Below, in pieces: positions 24,910 through 32,837 of a stretch of DNA of 64,000 nt (its first letter is position 1; every line of letters begins with the position of its first letter). A program made the translations under genes and the position numbers. The stretch comes from Prosthecobacter gellanilyticus (lineage in GTDB: Bacteria > Verrucomicrobiota > Verrucomicrobiia > Verrucomicrobiales > Verrucomicrobiaceae). The stretch is taken from positions 310,001 to 374,000 of the forward strand of contig NZ_BKAG01000001.1 in assembly GCF_007992435.1 (NCBI RefSeq), read 5' to 3'. The notes beneath the pieces are model-generated. The model saw nothing but the letters and a program-made list of their open reading frames with translations. It made no database searches and was not told where the DNA came from.

Positions 24910-26649
24910 TCACTCCCACTGGCTGCCCTTGCTGCCGACATACGTCATGCTGAGGCCGATGATGATGTGGGCCAGGAGCACAAACGCAGCGAGTTCCGAT
25001 GAGACGAGGCTCGTTTCCGTGACACGCTTCACGGCATCGTAAAAAGCCGTGTCACTCATGCTGCGGAGACTGCCGGACCACGCCCAGAACGCGGCGATGA
25101 AGGGATTCACCGCTCCCTCGATCCAATCCGGAAGACTCAGCACAGCCCCGGAAAGCGGAAGCTGAAAACCGACGAGGTAGATGCTGAGGATGGTGGCCTT
25201 CTCCGGCGTGCGGCACATGGCGCTGATGCCAAGGCAGACACTGGTCATGGCCGCGGAGACGAGCACGAGCAGCACGAGCTTTGTCAGCAGGTGCCCGGGC
25301 AAACCACCGGTGACCATGTCGACAAAGATCCCCATCCACACACTCTGCGCGAGCACGAAAACCCCGAGAAAGAACACCTTGCTGATCACATACGCCGTGG
25401 TGCTGAGCCCTCCGAGTTTTTCGCGCTCAAGGATCAGGCGCTCACCGGCAATCTCACGCGCGGCATTGTTGCTGGCCATCAAGGTCACGAGGACCACCTG
25501 CAGCATCACGAGACCGCTGACGAGGCCGCCAGCATTGAGCTGCTGCACCATGTGTTCACTCTTCTGCTGCAGCTCATAGAGCATGTTGCTGTCCTGACGC
25601 TGGCTGAGCTGTTTTAAAGGCTTGATGCCATCGAGCGCAAAGATCACCACCAGCAGCGGGAAGCCAAACAGCATGGCCAGATGCAGCCATACCTGGCCTG
25701 AGTCACGGCGGAAGATCGTCCAGCGGCGATGCAAAAGGGTGAAGACCTGGCTGAACAAACCGGGGAGTTCTTCCGGCGAGATGGTTTCATCTTCAGGCTC
25801 TCCGTCATCCCTTCGCTTTGGCTGCTCGGGCGCGCTCTCGAGCAGCATCTTTTCATAGTATTCACGCTTCTTCTGCCAGGACTCATGCCAGGCCTGGGTG
25901 TCACGCTGTGTGAGGCGCAGATACACCTCCTCCGGATGATCGACCGTGAAGTAATGCGTCAGCAGTTTTGGCGGGCCGTGATACACAAGCCGGCCCTTGT
26001 ACATTACGAGGACGCTATCAAAGGCCTCAAGGCTGGCGAGGCTGTGCGTGACGTTGATCACGAGACGGCGCGGGTTCTCACGTGACAGCACCTTCAGCAG
26101 ATCCGTGATCTCGCGCTCTGATTTGGGATCGAGGCCGCTGGTGACCTCGTCACAGAGCAGCAGGCAGGGATTCGTGACGAGTTCCAGTGCCAGACCCAGC
26201 CTTCGCTTCTGACCGCCGGAGAGCACCTTGACACGTCTTTCGGCTAACTCGGTTAGGCCGGTCAGCTCCAGAACCTTGTCCAGCTTCGGCTCAAACTCAT
26301 CCGTGCCGGGAAGCTGCGTGCGGAGGGACATGCTGTTCGCCACGCACTCCTCCACCGTGAGCAGATCATGGGCGACACTGAACTGCGGCACGTAGCCAAG
26401 CTCTCCCGGATGCAGGTCTTCCTCTTCCTTCAGGTCCCTGCCCTCCCACTTCAGCTCACCGTTCGTCTGCTCCACGATGCCGGCAATGACCTTCAGCAAC
26501 GTGGTCTTGCCGCAACCGGATGGACCCACGATGGCCATGAGATGCCCCTGCGGCACGCTGAAGGCCACCTCCTGCAAAAGATGCAGACTCTCCTCCTCGG
26601 ATCCGGGAGGAGCATCCACTTCGAGACCGACATTGTTCGCTTCGAGCAT
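24910..26649 (-). CDS. ABCG-like transporter: ATPase fused to ABC-2 permease
   Basis: 579-residue half-transporter with an N-terminal nucleotide-binding domain and a C-terminal membrane domain, as in eukaryotic ABCG proteins. Walker A GPSGCGKTT is at 42-50, signature LSGGQ at 143-147, Walker B LLLCDE at 163-168, and NVTHS is the switch His. A charged linker (Glu/Lys/Asp/Arg) precedes about six hydrophobic segments of ABC-2 type, starting with LAMLFGFPLLVVIFAL. It probably works as a homodimeric exporter; substrate unknown. No adjacent partner. The start at 26649 follows from the family N-terminus. Confidence 0.93.
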   Translation of the reverse strand: MLEANNVGLEVDAPPGSEEESLHLLQEVAFSVPQGHLMAIVGPSGCGKTTLLKVIAGIVEQTNGELKWEGRDLKEEEDLHPGELGYVPQFSVAHDLLTVEECVANSMSLRTQLPGTDEFEPKLDKVLELTGLTELAERRVKVLSGGQKRRLGLALELVTNPCLLLCDEVTSGLDPKSEREITDLLKVLSRENPRRLVINVTHSLASLEAFDSVLVMYKGRLVYHGPPKLLTHYFTVDHPEEVYLRLTQRDTQAWHESWQKKREYYEKMLLESAPEQPKRRDDGEPEDETISPEELPGLFSQVFTLLHRRWTIFRRDSGQVWLHLAMLFGFPLLVVIFALDGIKPLKQLSQRQDSNMLYELQQKSEHMVQQLNAGGLVSGLVMLQVVLVTLMASNNAAREIAGERLILEREKLGGLSTTAYVISKVFFLGVFVLAQSVWMGIFVDMVTGGLPGHLLTKLVLLVLVSAAMTSVCLGISAMCRTPEKATILSIYLVGFQLPLSGAVLSLPDWIEGAVNPFIAAFWAWSGSLRSMSDTAFYDAVKRVTETSLVSSELAAFVLLAHIIIGLSMTYVGSKGSQWE

Positions 26650-26810
26650 GAGGTGATCTTAGGCCAGAAGGCCAATTCAGAGGCAAGCACGATTGTTGCG
26701 GATCGTTGCTGGGATGATCGCAATCCTGATCCGGCCAAGGTCGGATGGCATGTGGGACGAGGAAGCGCAGATTGAAAGGGTTCCACCTCACCCTGTCTTT
26801 TCCGCCCGTC

Positions 26811-27302
26811 ATGAAATCCACTTCACCTCCGCCCCGCTGGATGCGCCCCTTCTTCGGCACCCTGCTCCTGCTCTGCGGCCTGGGCTGCATCGCGTCATTA
26901 GTCAGCAAGGAAGGCAGGCTGCTGGCCTCCGGACAGCGCACGGAAGGCGTGGTGGAGGAGGTGATCGAGAAACACAGCCGCACCACCACGGACCGGGTCT
27001 ATGACAGCAAGACGGGCACCACGCGCTATGTGAAGAGAGGCGGCGGCGTGACCTATGACATGATGATGCGCTTCACCACGGCAGGGGGGAAATCCGAGCT
27101 GACCAAGATCTCCGCCATGTTTTACAACGTACCGAAGGTAGGGGACAAGCACCCCATTCTCTATCTGGCCTCCAACCCCAAAGTGGCCAAGGTGGAATCC
27201 TTTCGTCAGCTCTGGGCGCCGATGTTGGTGGGCCTGACCGTGACGACGCTTTCTCTGGGAGGTGCCTTCTGGCTCCTGCGTCGGCGCAAAAAGCCAAGGT
27301 GA
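26811..27302 (+). CDS. DUF3592 membrane protein
   Basis: 163 residues with two membrane helices: PFFGTLLLLCGLGCIASLV near the N-terminus and LVGLTVTTLSLGGAFWLL near the C-terminus, followed by a basic RRRKKPR tail. The extracytoplasmic domain between them (GQRTEGVVEEVIEK… GDKHPILYLASNP) has the DUF3592 pattern. Function unknown. The ATG at 26811 is taken; the longer frame would start inside the intergenic region shared with the divergent ABC gene. Confidence 0.78.
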   Translation: MKSTSPPPRWMRPFFGTLLLLCGLGCIASLVSKEGRLLASGQRTEGVVEEVIEKHSRTTTDRVYDSKTGTTRYVKRGGGVTYDMMMRFTTAGGKSELTKISAMFYNVPKVGDKHPILYLASNPKVAKVESFRQLWAPMLVGLTVTTLSLGGAFWLLRRRKKPR

Positions 27303-27426
27303 TACCCGGAATACTGAGGAATGGCAGGTCTCTCATTCACCGAAACCTCTTTCATCTGAAAGGATGGTGACCTTCGTAACGGTTGTGTTGTCGTCTGAAC
27401 GGTGAACAACCTCCCCCCTCGCGACC

Positions 27427-28056
27427 ATGAAAAAGCTCCTTACCCTCTTCTCCGCCATGTCCCTCCTTGCCTCGTCCGCTCTAGCCGCAGATGCCCCTTC
27501 CTCGGGCAAAACCGAGTCTGCCATCATCGGTGGCGGCTGCTTCTGGTGCACAGAAGGCCAGTACAAGATGCTGAAAGGGGTGAAAAAGGTCATCAGCGGC
27601 TATGCCGGCGGCAACGTGGACAACCCGACCTACAAGCAGGTCTGCACCGGCGAAACTGGCCACGCGGAAGTGATCGAGATCCAGTACGATCCGGACATCA
27701 TCAGCTACAAGGACATCATCGACCTCTTCTGGCTCGCCCATGATCCGACCACGCTGAACCGCCAGGGTAATGATGAAGGCACGCAGTACCGCTCCACCAT
27801 CATGTACACCAGTGAGGAGCAGAAGAAGATTGCCGAGGCGTCCATGGCCGAAGCGGCAAAGGATGCCCCCGGCAAGATCGTCACGGAGATTGTGCCGCTG
27901 AAGAAGTTTTATCCTGCCGAAGACTACCACCAGGACTACTTCGCCAACAATCCCAACGCCGGTTACTGCCGCGTGGTCGTGGGCCCGAAGGTGGCCAAGT
28001 TCAAGAAGAAGCTCGAAGAGAAAGCCAAGCTGAACGAAGCGGCGAAAACACACTGA
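27427..28056 (+). CDS. msrA: Exported peptide-methionine (S)-S-oxide reductase
   Basis: 209 residues. Residues 1-21 form a signal peptide, so this MsrA acts outside the cytoplasm to reduce methionine-S-sulfoxide in envelope proteins. The active-site motif GGCFWC has the catalytic Cys at 38. Other family hallmarks are SGYAGG, GETGHAEVI, LFWLAHDPTT, GTQYRS and FYPAEDYHQDYF. A Lys/Glu-rich tail (KFKKKLEEKAKLNEAAKTH) ends the protein. It is monocistronic, closed by a terminator at 28106-28142. No MsrB partner is adjacent. Confidence 0.95.
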   Translation: MKKLLTLFSAMSLLASSALAADAPSSGKTESAIIGGGCFWCTEGQYKMLKGVKKVISGYAGGNVDNPTYKQVCTGETGHAEVIEIQYDPDIISYKDIIDLFWLAHDPTTLNRQGNDEGTQYRSTIMYTSEEQKKIAEASMAEAAKDAPGKIVTEIVPLKKFYPAEDYHQDYFANNPNAGYCRVVVGPKVAKFKKKLEEKAKLNEAAKTH

Positions 28057-28105
28057 GAGCAGCCCGCATAACCTTCTTTGCGGAACGAGCGCAGATCTAA
28101 AACAA

Positions 28106-28142
28106 GAAACCCCAAAGTGCCGAGATCGGACTTTGGGGTTTC
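28106..28142. terminator. Bidirectional terminator between msrA and a convergent hydrolase gene
   Basis: A 13-base-pair stem (GAAACCCCAAAGT at 28106-28118 with ACTTTGGGGTTTC at 28130-28142) has an 11-base loop. It is followed on the plus strand by TCTTTATA and on the minus strand by TTGTTTTAG, so it can serve both the plus-strand msrA and the minus-strand gene that ends at 28166. Confidence 0.88.
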
Positions 28143-28165
28143 TCTTTATAGGGGTGTCGCCTGGA

Positions 28166-30169
28166 TCACTTCTTCCACTGCCAGGCCTCATCAAAGAAGC
28201 CCGCATCAGGAACGCCACCCGGAGCACGGCTGCTCTTCGGCTGGGTGAAGTCCACCACCGCCCAATCTGGCAGCTTGGCCACCTGGCGCGCGTTGTTCAG
28301 GTAGTCATATTCGCGATACGTGAAGCTGCTGTTGATGACGACATAGCGCTTCGGATTCAGCGGGTTCGGATACACCAGCACAGGCGCATGCGTGGTGGCG
28401 TCATAGCTTTTGCCATTCGCCTCGAGCTTGCCGTCCGCCCACTTGATAGGCAGTTTGGCGATGACCTTGGCCAGCACGGCATTGCTCTGCGGATCGCCCC
28501 AGAGAATGAGGTTGTTCGCGGCGATGTCGGCATCGGTGATGGCCTTGTCATCCTTCGCAGGAGCATCGCCACGGAACTGGCGGCGCCATTCGAAGCTCGC
28601 GCGTTCCATCTCAGCCTTGGTCCAGGCACCCACCTTGTCATTGATCGCTGCGCCCGTGGGCTTCACGAAAAGGAAGCTGTCCATGAAGGCATCATCGATC
28701 GGGCCGGAGAGACCGTGCTGTTTGACGAGTTTGCCTTCTTCATGAGCCGTGAGTGCCTGCTGCCACTTGCCACCGACGCGGCGGAGATGAACGGTCCAGG
28801 AGCGATCCGTTTTCGGGCGCACGACTTCCAGAGTGGCACCGTCAATCTTCACGCTGGGCTTCTCACGCACGCTGAAGGGGCAGTGACCGGGAGCCATGTC
28901 GATGGTGATGGCGGTGACGTTCTGCGTCTTGAGGGTCACTTCGTTTTCACCGGTGATCTCGGCATGCACACGAGTGCGCTCCCAGTGCTTCTCCAGCTCA
29001 TCCACGGTGATCCAATGCATTTTGTTATACCGGAGGAACCAGGTGGCGAAGTGGATCTCCTTCGGTGTCCGATCACGACCCACCGCAGCAATGGCTGCGA
29101 GACGCTTTTCGATCTCGATCAGCGAGTCCGGATGGATCTTGTGCGCGGTCTGCGGGCCGATGATGTGCTCGAGCTCGATGTTCTCCATGCGGAGATACTT
29201 CTCCATGATGTCCGCCGCCTGCTTCTGGCGGTCGATCTCACCACTGTAAGCCACGGTGGGCAGGTTGAAGAGGTTCAGCGCGCTGTCGGTGGCATTGTAC
29301 CAATGCCAGAGCGTCTTCTCATACACCGGGATTTTTGACACGTCCTCGCTCTGGAAGACATTGAGGAACTCCGGTGTCTCGGCAAAGCCGGCACCAGGGT
29401 TCGCGGCACACCATTTGTCCGCATGGTTCACGGCGAACTGCCATGCGGCAGCACCGCCCATGCTGAAGCCGCGGATGATGGTGCGGTCTTCATCAATAGC
29501 GTAGAACTTTTTCGCGTGATCGATGGCCTCAATGAGGTCCACTTCACCAGCAAACTTGTTCGCGCAGCAGTAGCGACCATAGGGATGCAGCACGAGCGCA
29601 TTCGCCGGAGCCACATTGCCCACCTGCTTGCGACGCTGGTCGAGAAAGCTGAGCTCGCTCAAAGTCTCGCCACGGCCATGGCACCAGGCATCGAGACGTG
29701 AGGGAGCGCCGCTGTAGCTCTCGGGAATGACCATGCCATAAGGCTGCACAGAGCCATCGACCTTCGAGCGATAGCCGCGCACGACGAGGCCCTTCTGAGT
29801 GGTCCACGGATGCTGGCCGTTCTTGAGCTGCTCGGCACGCAGCTTGCCTTCGGCGATGATTTCCTGCGCGGACTTTACCTCGGGCAGTTTATGCACTTCG
29901 TTGTACTTCAGCGCCCAATCGACAGCCTTGTGATACACTTCCACGTCCGGCAGCAGATCCGCGAGCTTCGGGTTCTTCGCCTGCGCTTTGACCGCCGCAT
30001 CGATGGCAGTGCGCAGTTCGCTCAAGCCCTGCTGCAGGGCCTTGGCATCGGCTTCGGGAACCGCGACTCCTGGAGGCGGAATGGGGCGGACATTATCGGT
30101 GGCGTTGTCTTTGGGACCGTCAGCGAGAGCGGTCGAAACGATGAGCAAGGGTAGGATTCGGAAGGTCAT
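28166..30169 (-). CDS. Secreted alpha/beta-hydrolase (prolyl-oligopeptidase-like)
   Basis: 667-residue exported hydrolase. MTFRILPLLIVSTALADG is a signal peptide (start at 30169; the in-frame start at 30208 adds 13 residues). After a helical N-terminal region, the catalytic domain shows YGMVIPESYSG, LDAWCHGRGETLSEL and the nucleophile elbow GFSMGGAAAWQ. An Asp in AYSGEIDRQKQ and a His in HIIGPQTAHKIHPDS are likely triad partners. The C-terminal third (IDMAPGHCPFSVREKPSVKI… then SFTYREYDYL) is a beta-rich accessory domain often found in planctomycete/verrucomicrobial S9-like enzymes. Substrate unknown, either peptide or ester. Confidence 0.85.
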   Translation of the reverse strand: MTFRILPLLIVSTALADGPKDNATDNVRPIPPPGVAVPEADAKALQQGLSELRTAIDAAVKAQAKNPKLADLLPDVEVYHKAVDWALKYNEVHKLPEVKSAQEIIAEGKLRAEQLKNGQHPWTTQKGLVVRGYRSKVDGSVQPYGMVIPESYSGAPSRLDAWCHGRGETLSELSFLDQRRKQVGNVAPANALVLHPYGRYCCANKFAGEVDLIEAIDHAKKFYAIDEDRTIIRGFSMGGAAAWQFAVNHADKWCAANPGAGFAETPEFLNVFQSEDVSKIPVYEKTLWHWYNATDSALNLFNLPTVAYSGEIDRQKQAADIMEKYLRMENIELEHIIGPQTAHKIHPDSLIEIEKRLAAIAAVGRDRTPKEIHFATWFLRYNKMHWITVDELEKHWERTRVHAEITGENEVTLKTQNVTAITIDMAPGHCPFSVREKPSVKIDGATLEVVRPKTDRSWTVHLRRVGGKWQQALTAHEEGKLVKQHGLSGPIDDAFMDSFLFVKPTGAAINDKVGAWTKAEMERASFEWRRQFRGDAPAKDDKAITDADIAANNLILWGDPQSNAVLAKVIAKLPIKWADGKLEANGKSYDATTHAPVLVYPNPLNPKRYVVINSSFTYREYDYLNNARQVAKLPDWAVVDFTQPKSSRAPGGVPDAGFFDEAWQWKK

Positions 30170-30305
30170 GAACGGAAGCGCTAGTATACGCAGATGAATC
30201 CGAATCATTCGGGATTTGTGCGGTGAGGTGGAATCCTGCCCGCCTCATGCCTTCACCACGTTGAGCTTGCCACGCACCGGCTTTTTCAGGCAGTCTACCG
30301 TTCAC

Positions 30306-30746
30306 ATGAACGCGACCCTCATCCAGCAGCCCGCCTTGCGTCTGATCACCGCGAGATCCAAGCAGTTCCCGGAAGGCAATCGCGAGGCTTTCACGTCGAT
30401 CGAATCACACCTCAAAACCCTCAAAGGCCGCCGCTTTTACGGTCTGGTGTATGAGAAGGACGGGGCTCTGGACTACCACGCTGGTCTCCTGCCTGACAGC
30501 GAGATCGAGGAGCGCAGATTCGCCGCGCTGGGCTTCACCATCACCGAGATCGCCGCCGGCCCCTGCGCACGCCTCAAGATGCTCGACTGGACCAGCAAGA
30601 CCGACCAGATCGGCCCCAGCTTCGGCGCCATGATCCGCCAATACGGCATCGACCCCTCGCGCCCCCAAATGGAATACTACCGCAGCCTCACCGAGCTCCA
30701 CCTCCTGCTGCCCGTGCCAGCATCCAGCGAAACAAAACCTTGTTAA
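30306..30746 (+). CDS. GyrI-like small-molecule-binding protein (putative)
   Basis: 146 residues. PALRLITARSKQFPEGNREAF, FYGLVYEKDGALDYHAGL and a C-terminal beta-alpha stretch resemble the GyrI/AraC effector-binding (SOUL/GyrI-like) fold, but no HTH domain is attached. It could bind a ligand or be a stand-alone GyrI-like protein; the assignment is tentative. The ATG at 30306 begins the conserved region. Its stop codon lies within the repeat region that follows. Confidence 0.65.
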   Translation: MNATLIQQPALRLITARSKQFPEGNREAFTSIESHLKTLKGRRFYGLVYEKDGALDYHAGLLPDSEIEERRFAALGFTITEIAAGPCARLKMLDWTSKTDQIGPSFGAMIRQYGIDPSRPQMEYYRSLTELHLLLPVPASSETKPC

Positions 30747-30821
30747 CCGCTGATGGGCACTAATGACCAAGCATCAGAGGGTTTGGACCATTAGTGTAAA
30801 TCAGTGTCCATTAGTGGTTAA
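30744..30821. repeat. Inverted pair of 10-bp-period repeats (ATTAGTG units)
   Basis: The right arm (30790-30819) reads as three 10-base units, ATTAGTGTAA, ATCAGTGTCC and ATTAGTGGTT, followed by AA. The left arm (30744-30765) is the reverse complement of the same design (TTAACCGCTGATGGGCACTAAT). Together they form an imperfect inverted repeat of tandem repeats. The stop codon of the upstream gene is inside the left arm. The motif resembles short ATTAGTG/ATTCGTG arrays I recall from intergenic DNA of other bacteria. Confidence 0.7.
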
Positions 30822-30854
30822 AAGATCTGGGGGTCACCCACCCACCCGCGAACA

Positions 30855-30886
30855 AAAAAGCGGACCCGAAACCGGATCCGCTTTTT
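30855..30886. terminator. Terminator of the rplU-rpmA operon (bidirectional)
   Basis: A 10-base-pair stem, AAAAAGCGGA (30855-30864) with TCCGCTTTTT (30877-30886), around a 12-base loop gives a U-rich end on both strands. It lies 23 bases beyond the rpmA stop on the minus strand and downstream of the plus-strand GyrI-like gene. Confidence 0.88.
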
Positions 30887-30909
30887 AAAATGCTATTGAG
30901 CGAGGCGAA

Positions 30910-31167
30910 TTAAGCCTCAAGCACAGCTTCGTCCACGTTCACGCGGCGACCGTCCTGGTCGAAGCGCACGCGGCCTTCCACGAGGGAGAAGATGGTGTGG
31001 TCCTTGCCGATGCCGACATTGCGACCTGGGGTCCACTTCGTGCCACGCTGGCGGATGATGATGTTGCCGCCGATGACGACTTCACCACCGAATTTCTTCA
31101 CGCCGAGACGCTTGCTGTTGCTATCGCGACCGTTTTTGACGGAACCTTGACCTTTCTTATGAGCCAT
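30910..31167 (-). CDS. rpmA: 50S ribosomal protein bL27
   Basis: 85-residue ribosomal protein of the large subunit, next to the peptidyl-transferase centre. The N-terminus [20 protein letters not shown] matches bL27 except for minor changes (Gln for Gly at 7, SVKN for STRN). The core [21 protein letters not shown] and [14 protein letters not shown] are canonical. There is no extra N-terminal pro-sequence of the kind cleaved in Firmicutes. It is the second gene of the rplU-rpmA pair, 39 bases downstream of rplU. Confidence 0.98.
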   Translation of the reverse strand: MAHKKGQGSVKNGRDSNSKRLGVKKFGGEVVIGGNIIIRQRGTKWTPGRNVGIGKDHTIFSLVEGRVRFDQDGRRVNVDEAVLEA

Positions 31168-31206
31168 GAGTGTGTTCTCCTGAGTAAGTGTTGAATTGAA
31201 AAAGGA

Positions 31207-31521
31207 TTACGCGTTGATCGCGGTGACCTGCACCTTCGTCAGCGGCTGGCGGTGGCCCTTGGTCTTGTGGTAGCCCTTGCGCTTCTTGAACTTGAAGGCG
31301 GTGACCTTCTCGCCCTTGAACTGGCTCAGCACCTTCGCCTGCACGGTGGCACCAGCGATGATCGGAGCGCCGATCGTGAGGGAGGCGCCTTCGCCTGCGG
31401 CGAGGACCTGATCGAAGGAGGCGATTTCGCCCTCGGCAACTTCGAGCTTTTCCACGTCGAGCTTGTCGCCCACGGAGACTTTATACTGCTTGCCGCCGGT
31501 CTTGATGATTGCGTATGCCAT
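31207..31521 (-). CDS. rplU: 50S ribosomal protein bL21
   Basis: 104-residue large-subunit protein. MAYAIIKTGGKQYKVSVGD is the bL21 opening, and FKFKKRKGYHKTKGHRQPLT followed by the terminal VTAINA is the rRNA-binding end. First gene of the classic rplU-rpmA operon; the third gene often found there (obgE) is not present. The 174-base gap upstream must hold its promoter, but I could not pick a convincing -35/-10 pair. Confidence 0.98.
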   Translation of the reverse strand: MAYAIIKTGGKQYKVSVGDKLDVEKLEVAEGEIASFDQVLAAGEGASLTIGAPIIAGATVQAKVLSQFKGEKVTAFKFKKRKGYHKTKGHRQPLTKVQVTAINA

Positions 31522-31695
31522 AAACTGTGACTTTTAGAAGGGTGAAAAAGCCGCAGAGCAGGGGGGAACGAGTGCCCAGGCGGCAGGGGGCGCGCATAGT
31601 GCCATCAAAGATGGTTACGGCAACCAGTTTTTTACGTACAAGGCTTCCTCCCCTCTTGCCAGCCCCTCCGGACCACTCCAAAGGAGGGCGAAATC

Positions 31696-32802
31696 ATGCT
31701 CCGTGGCGCTCAACAGTGGCTGCTTCCTTACCTGCGTTTTCGCAGGCATCCCGTCCGCATCTCCCCGGACCGGCCCCTGCACGCCTGCATCGCCGTCTGC
31801 GATCACTACGAGCCTCTGCACGATACCGATCTCGCCGGGGCTCAAAAAGCGGTCGCCCACTGGCAGGCCACCTGGCCCGGACTGGTGAGCAGTCACCAGG
31901 ACAGCTCCGGGCGCGGCCCCCGGCACTCCTTTTTCTACCCGATCGAGAAGTACGAGCCCTCTCTGCTCGCCCCCCTGGCGGATCTTTGCCACCAAACCGG
32001 CAGCGAGGTGGAGATCCACCTCCACCACGACAACGACACGGAGGCCACCCTCATCGCGAAGCTGGAAAAAGGCATCGCCGACTTCGCCAGCCACGGTCTC
32101 CTGAGCCGGGATGCCGCCTCGGGCCGGGCCAAATACGCCTTCATTCATGGGAACTGGGCCCTGGACCACTCCCACCCCAGCGGCCGGAAGTGCGGCGTGC
32201 CCAATGAGCTGGAGGTTCTGCGCCGCACCGGCTGCTACGTGGACATGACCCTCCCTTCGGCGCCGGATCCCTGCCAGACCAGTACCATCAACGCCACCTA
32301 CTACGCCCGCGAAGACGGCCTGCCCAAGTCCCACGACACCGGCACACCGGTGGAGGTCGATCAAACCGCCAAGCTACGCAATCTGGAGGACCATCTCCTG
32401 CTCATCCAGGGTCCCCTCGGCCTGAACTGGCAGCGCCGGAAATGGGGCCTCATTCCCCGCCTGGAAAATGGCGATGCCTCCGGCAGCAACCCGCCCACCT
32501 TGGAACGCTTCCGCCTCTGGCTGGAACTCTGCCCGAGAGTGAAAAACGGCGCCCCCTGGATCTTCATCAAGCTGCACACCCACGGCGGAATCTCAAAGAA
32601 CTACAAGATCCTCCTCGGTGAGGCCATGCAGCGCTTCTACCGCGATCTTGCCAGCTTTGCGCAAACGACTCCCGGCTTCCACTACCACTTCGTGACGGCT
32701 CGTGAGCTGACGAACCTCGTCCACGCCGCCGAAGATGGTAAAACCGGCTCACCTTCTCAGTGGCTGGACTACCTGCACGCGAAGCCACCGGTGCTGGGTT
32801 AG
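31696..32802 (+). CDS. Polysaccharide-deacetylase-like protein
   Basis: 368 residues, no signal peptide. The motifs ACIAVCDHYEPLHD, SGRGPRHSFFYPIEKYEP, EVEIHLHHDNDTEATL, YAFIHGNWALDHSH and VDMTLPSAPD belong to a conserved family I associate with polysaccharide-deacetylase-like (NodB/WalW type) proteins of surface-glycan clusters. The His/Asp clusters are suitable metal ligands. The C-terminal WIFIKLHTHGGISKNYK…FVTARELTNLV is also conserved. No glycosyltransferases are adjacent, so its substrate is open. The ATG at 31696 follows AAAGGAGGGCG, a good ribosome binding site. Confidence 0.75.
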   Translation: MLRGAQQWLLPYLRFRRHPVRISPDRPLHACIAVCDHYEPLHDTDLAGAQKAVAHWQATWPGLVSSHQDSSGRGPRHSFFYPIEKYEPSLLAPLADLCHQTGSEVEIHLHHDNDTEATLIAKLEKGIADFASHGLLSRDAASGRAKYAFIHGNWALDHSHPSGRKCGVPNELEVLRRTGCYVDMTLPSAPDPCQTSTINATYYAREDGLPKSHDTGTPVEVDQTAKLRNLEDHLLLIQGPLGLNWQRRKWGLIPRLENGDASGSNPPTLERFRLWLELCPRVKNGAPWIFIKLHTHGGISKNYKILLGEAMQRFYRDLASFAQTTPGFHYHFVTARELTNLVHAAEDGKTGSPSQWLDYLHAKPPVLG

Positions 32803-32837
32803 AGCACAAACGCTCGCAAGAGACTCCTCTGCCTAGC

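Noticed and set aside
28133-29338. Plus-strand reading frame of 401 codons opposite the hydrolase gene
   Set aside because: Antisense to a well-supported alpha/beta-hydrolase, and it runs over the terminator at 28106-28142.
31522-31695. Promoter for rplU-rpmA
   Set aside because: TTGCCG…TATGCG and TTGTAC…TAACCA pairs were considered on the minus strand, but spacing or -10 quality is poor.
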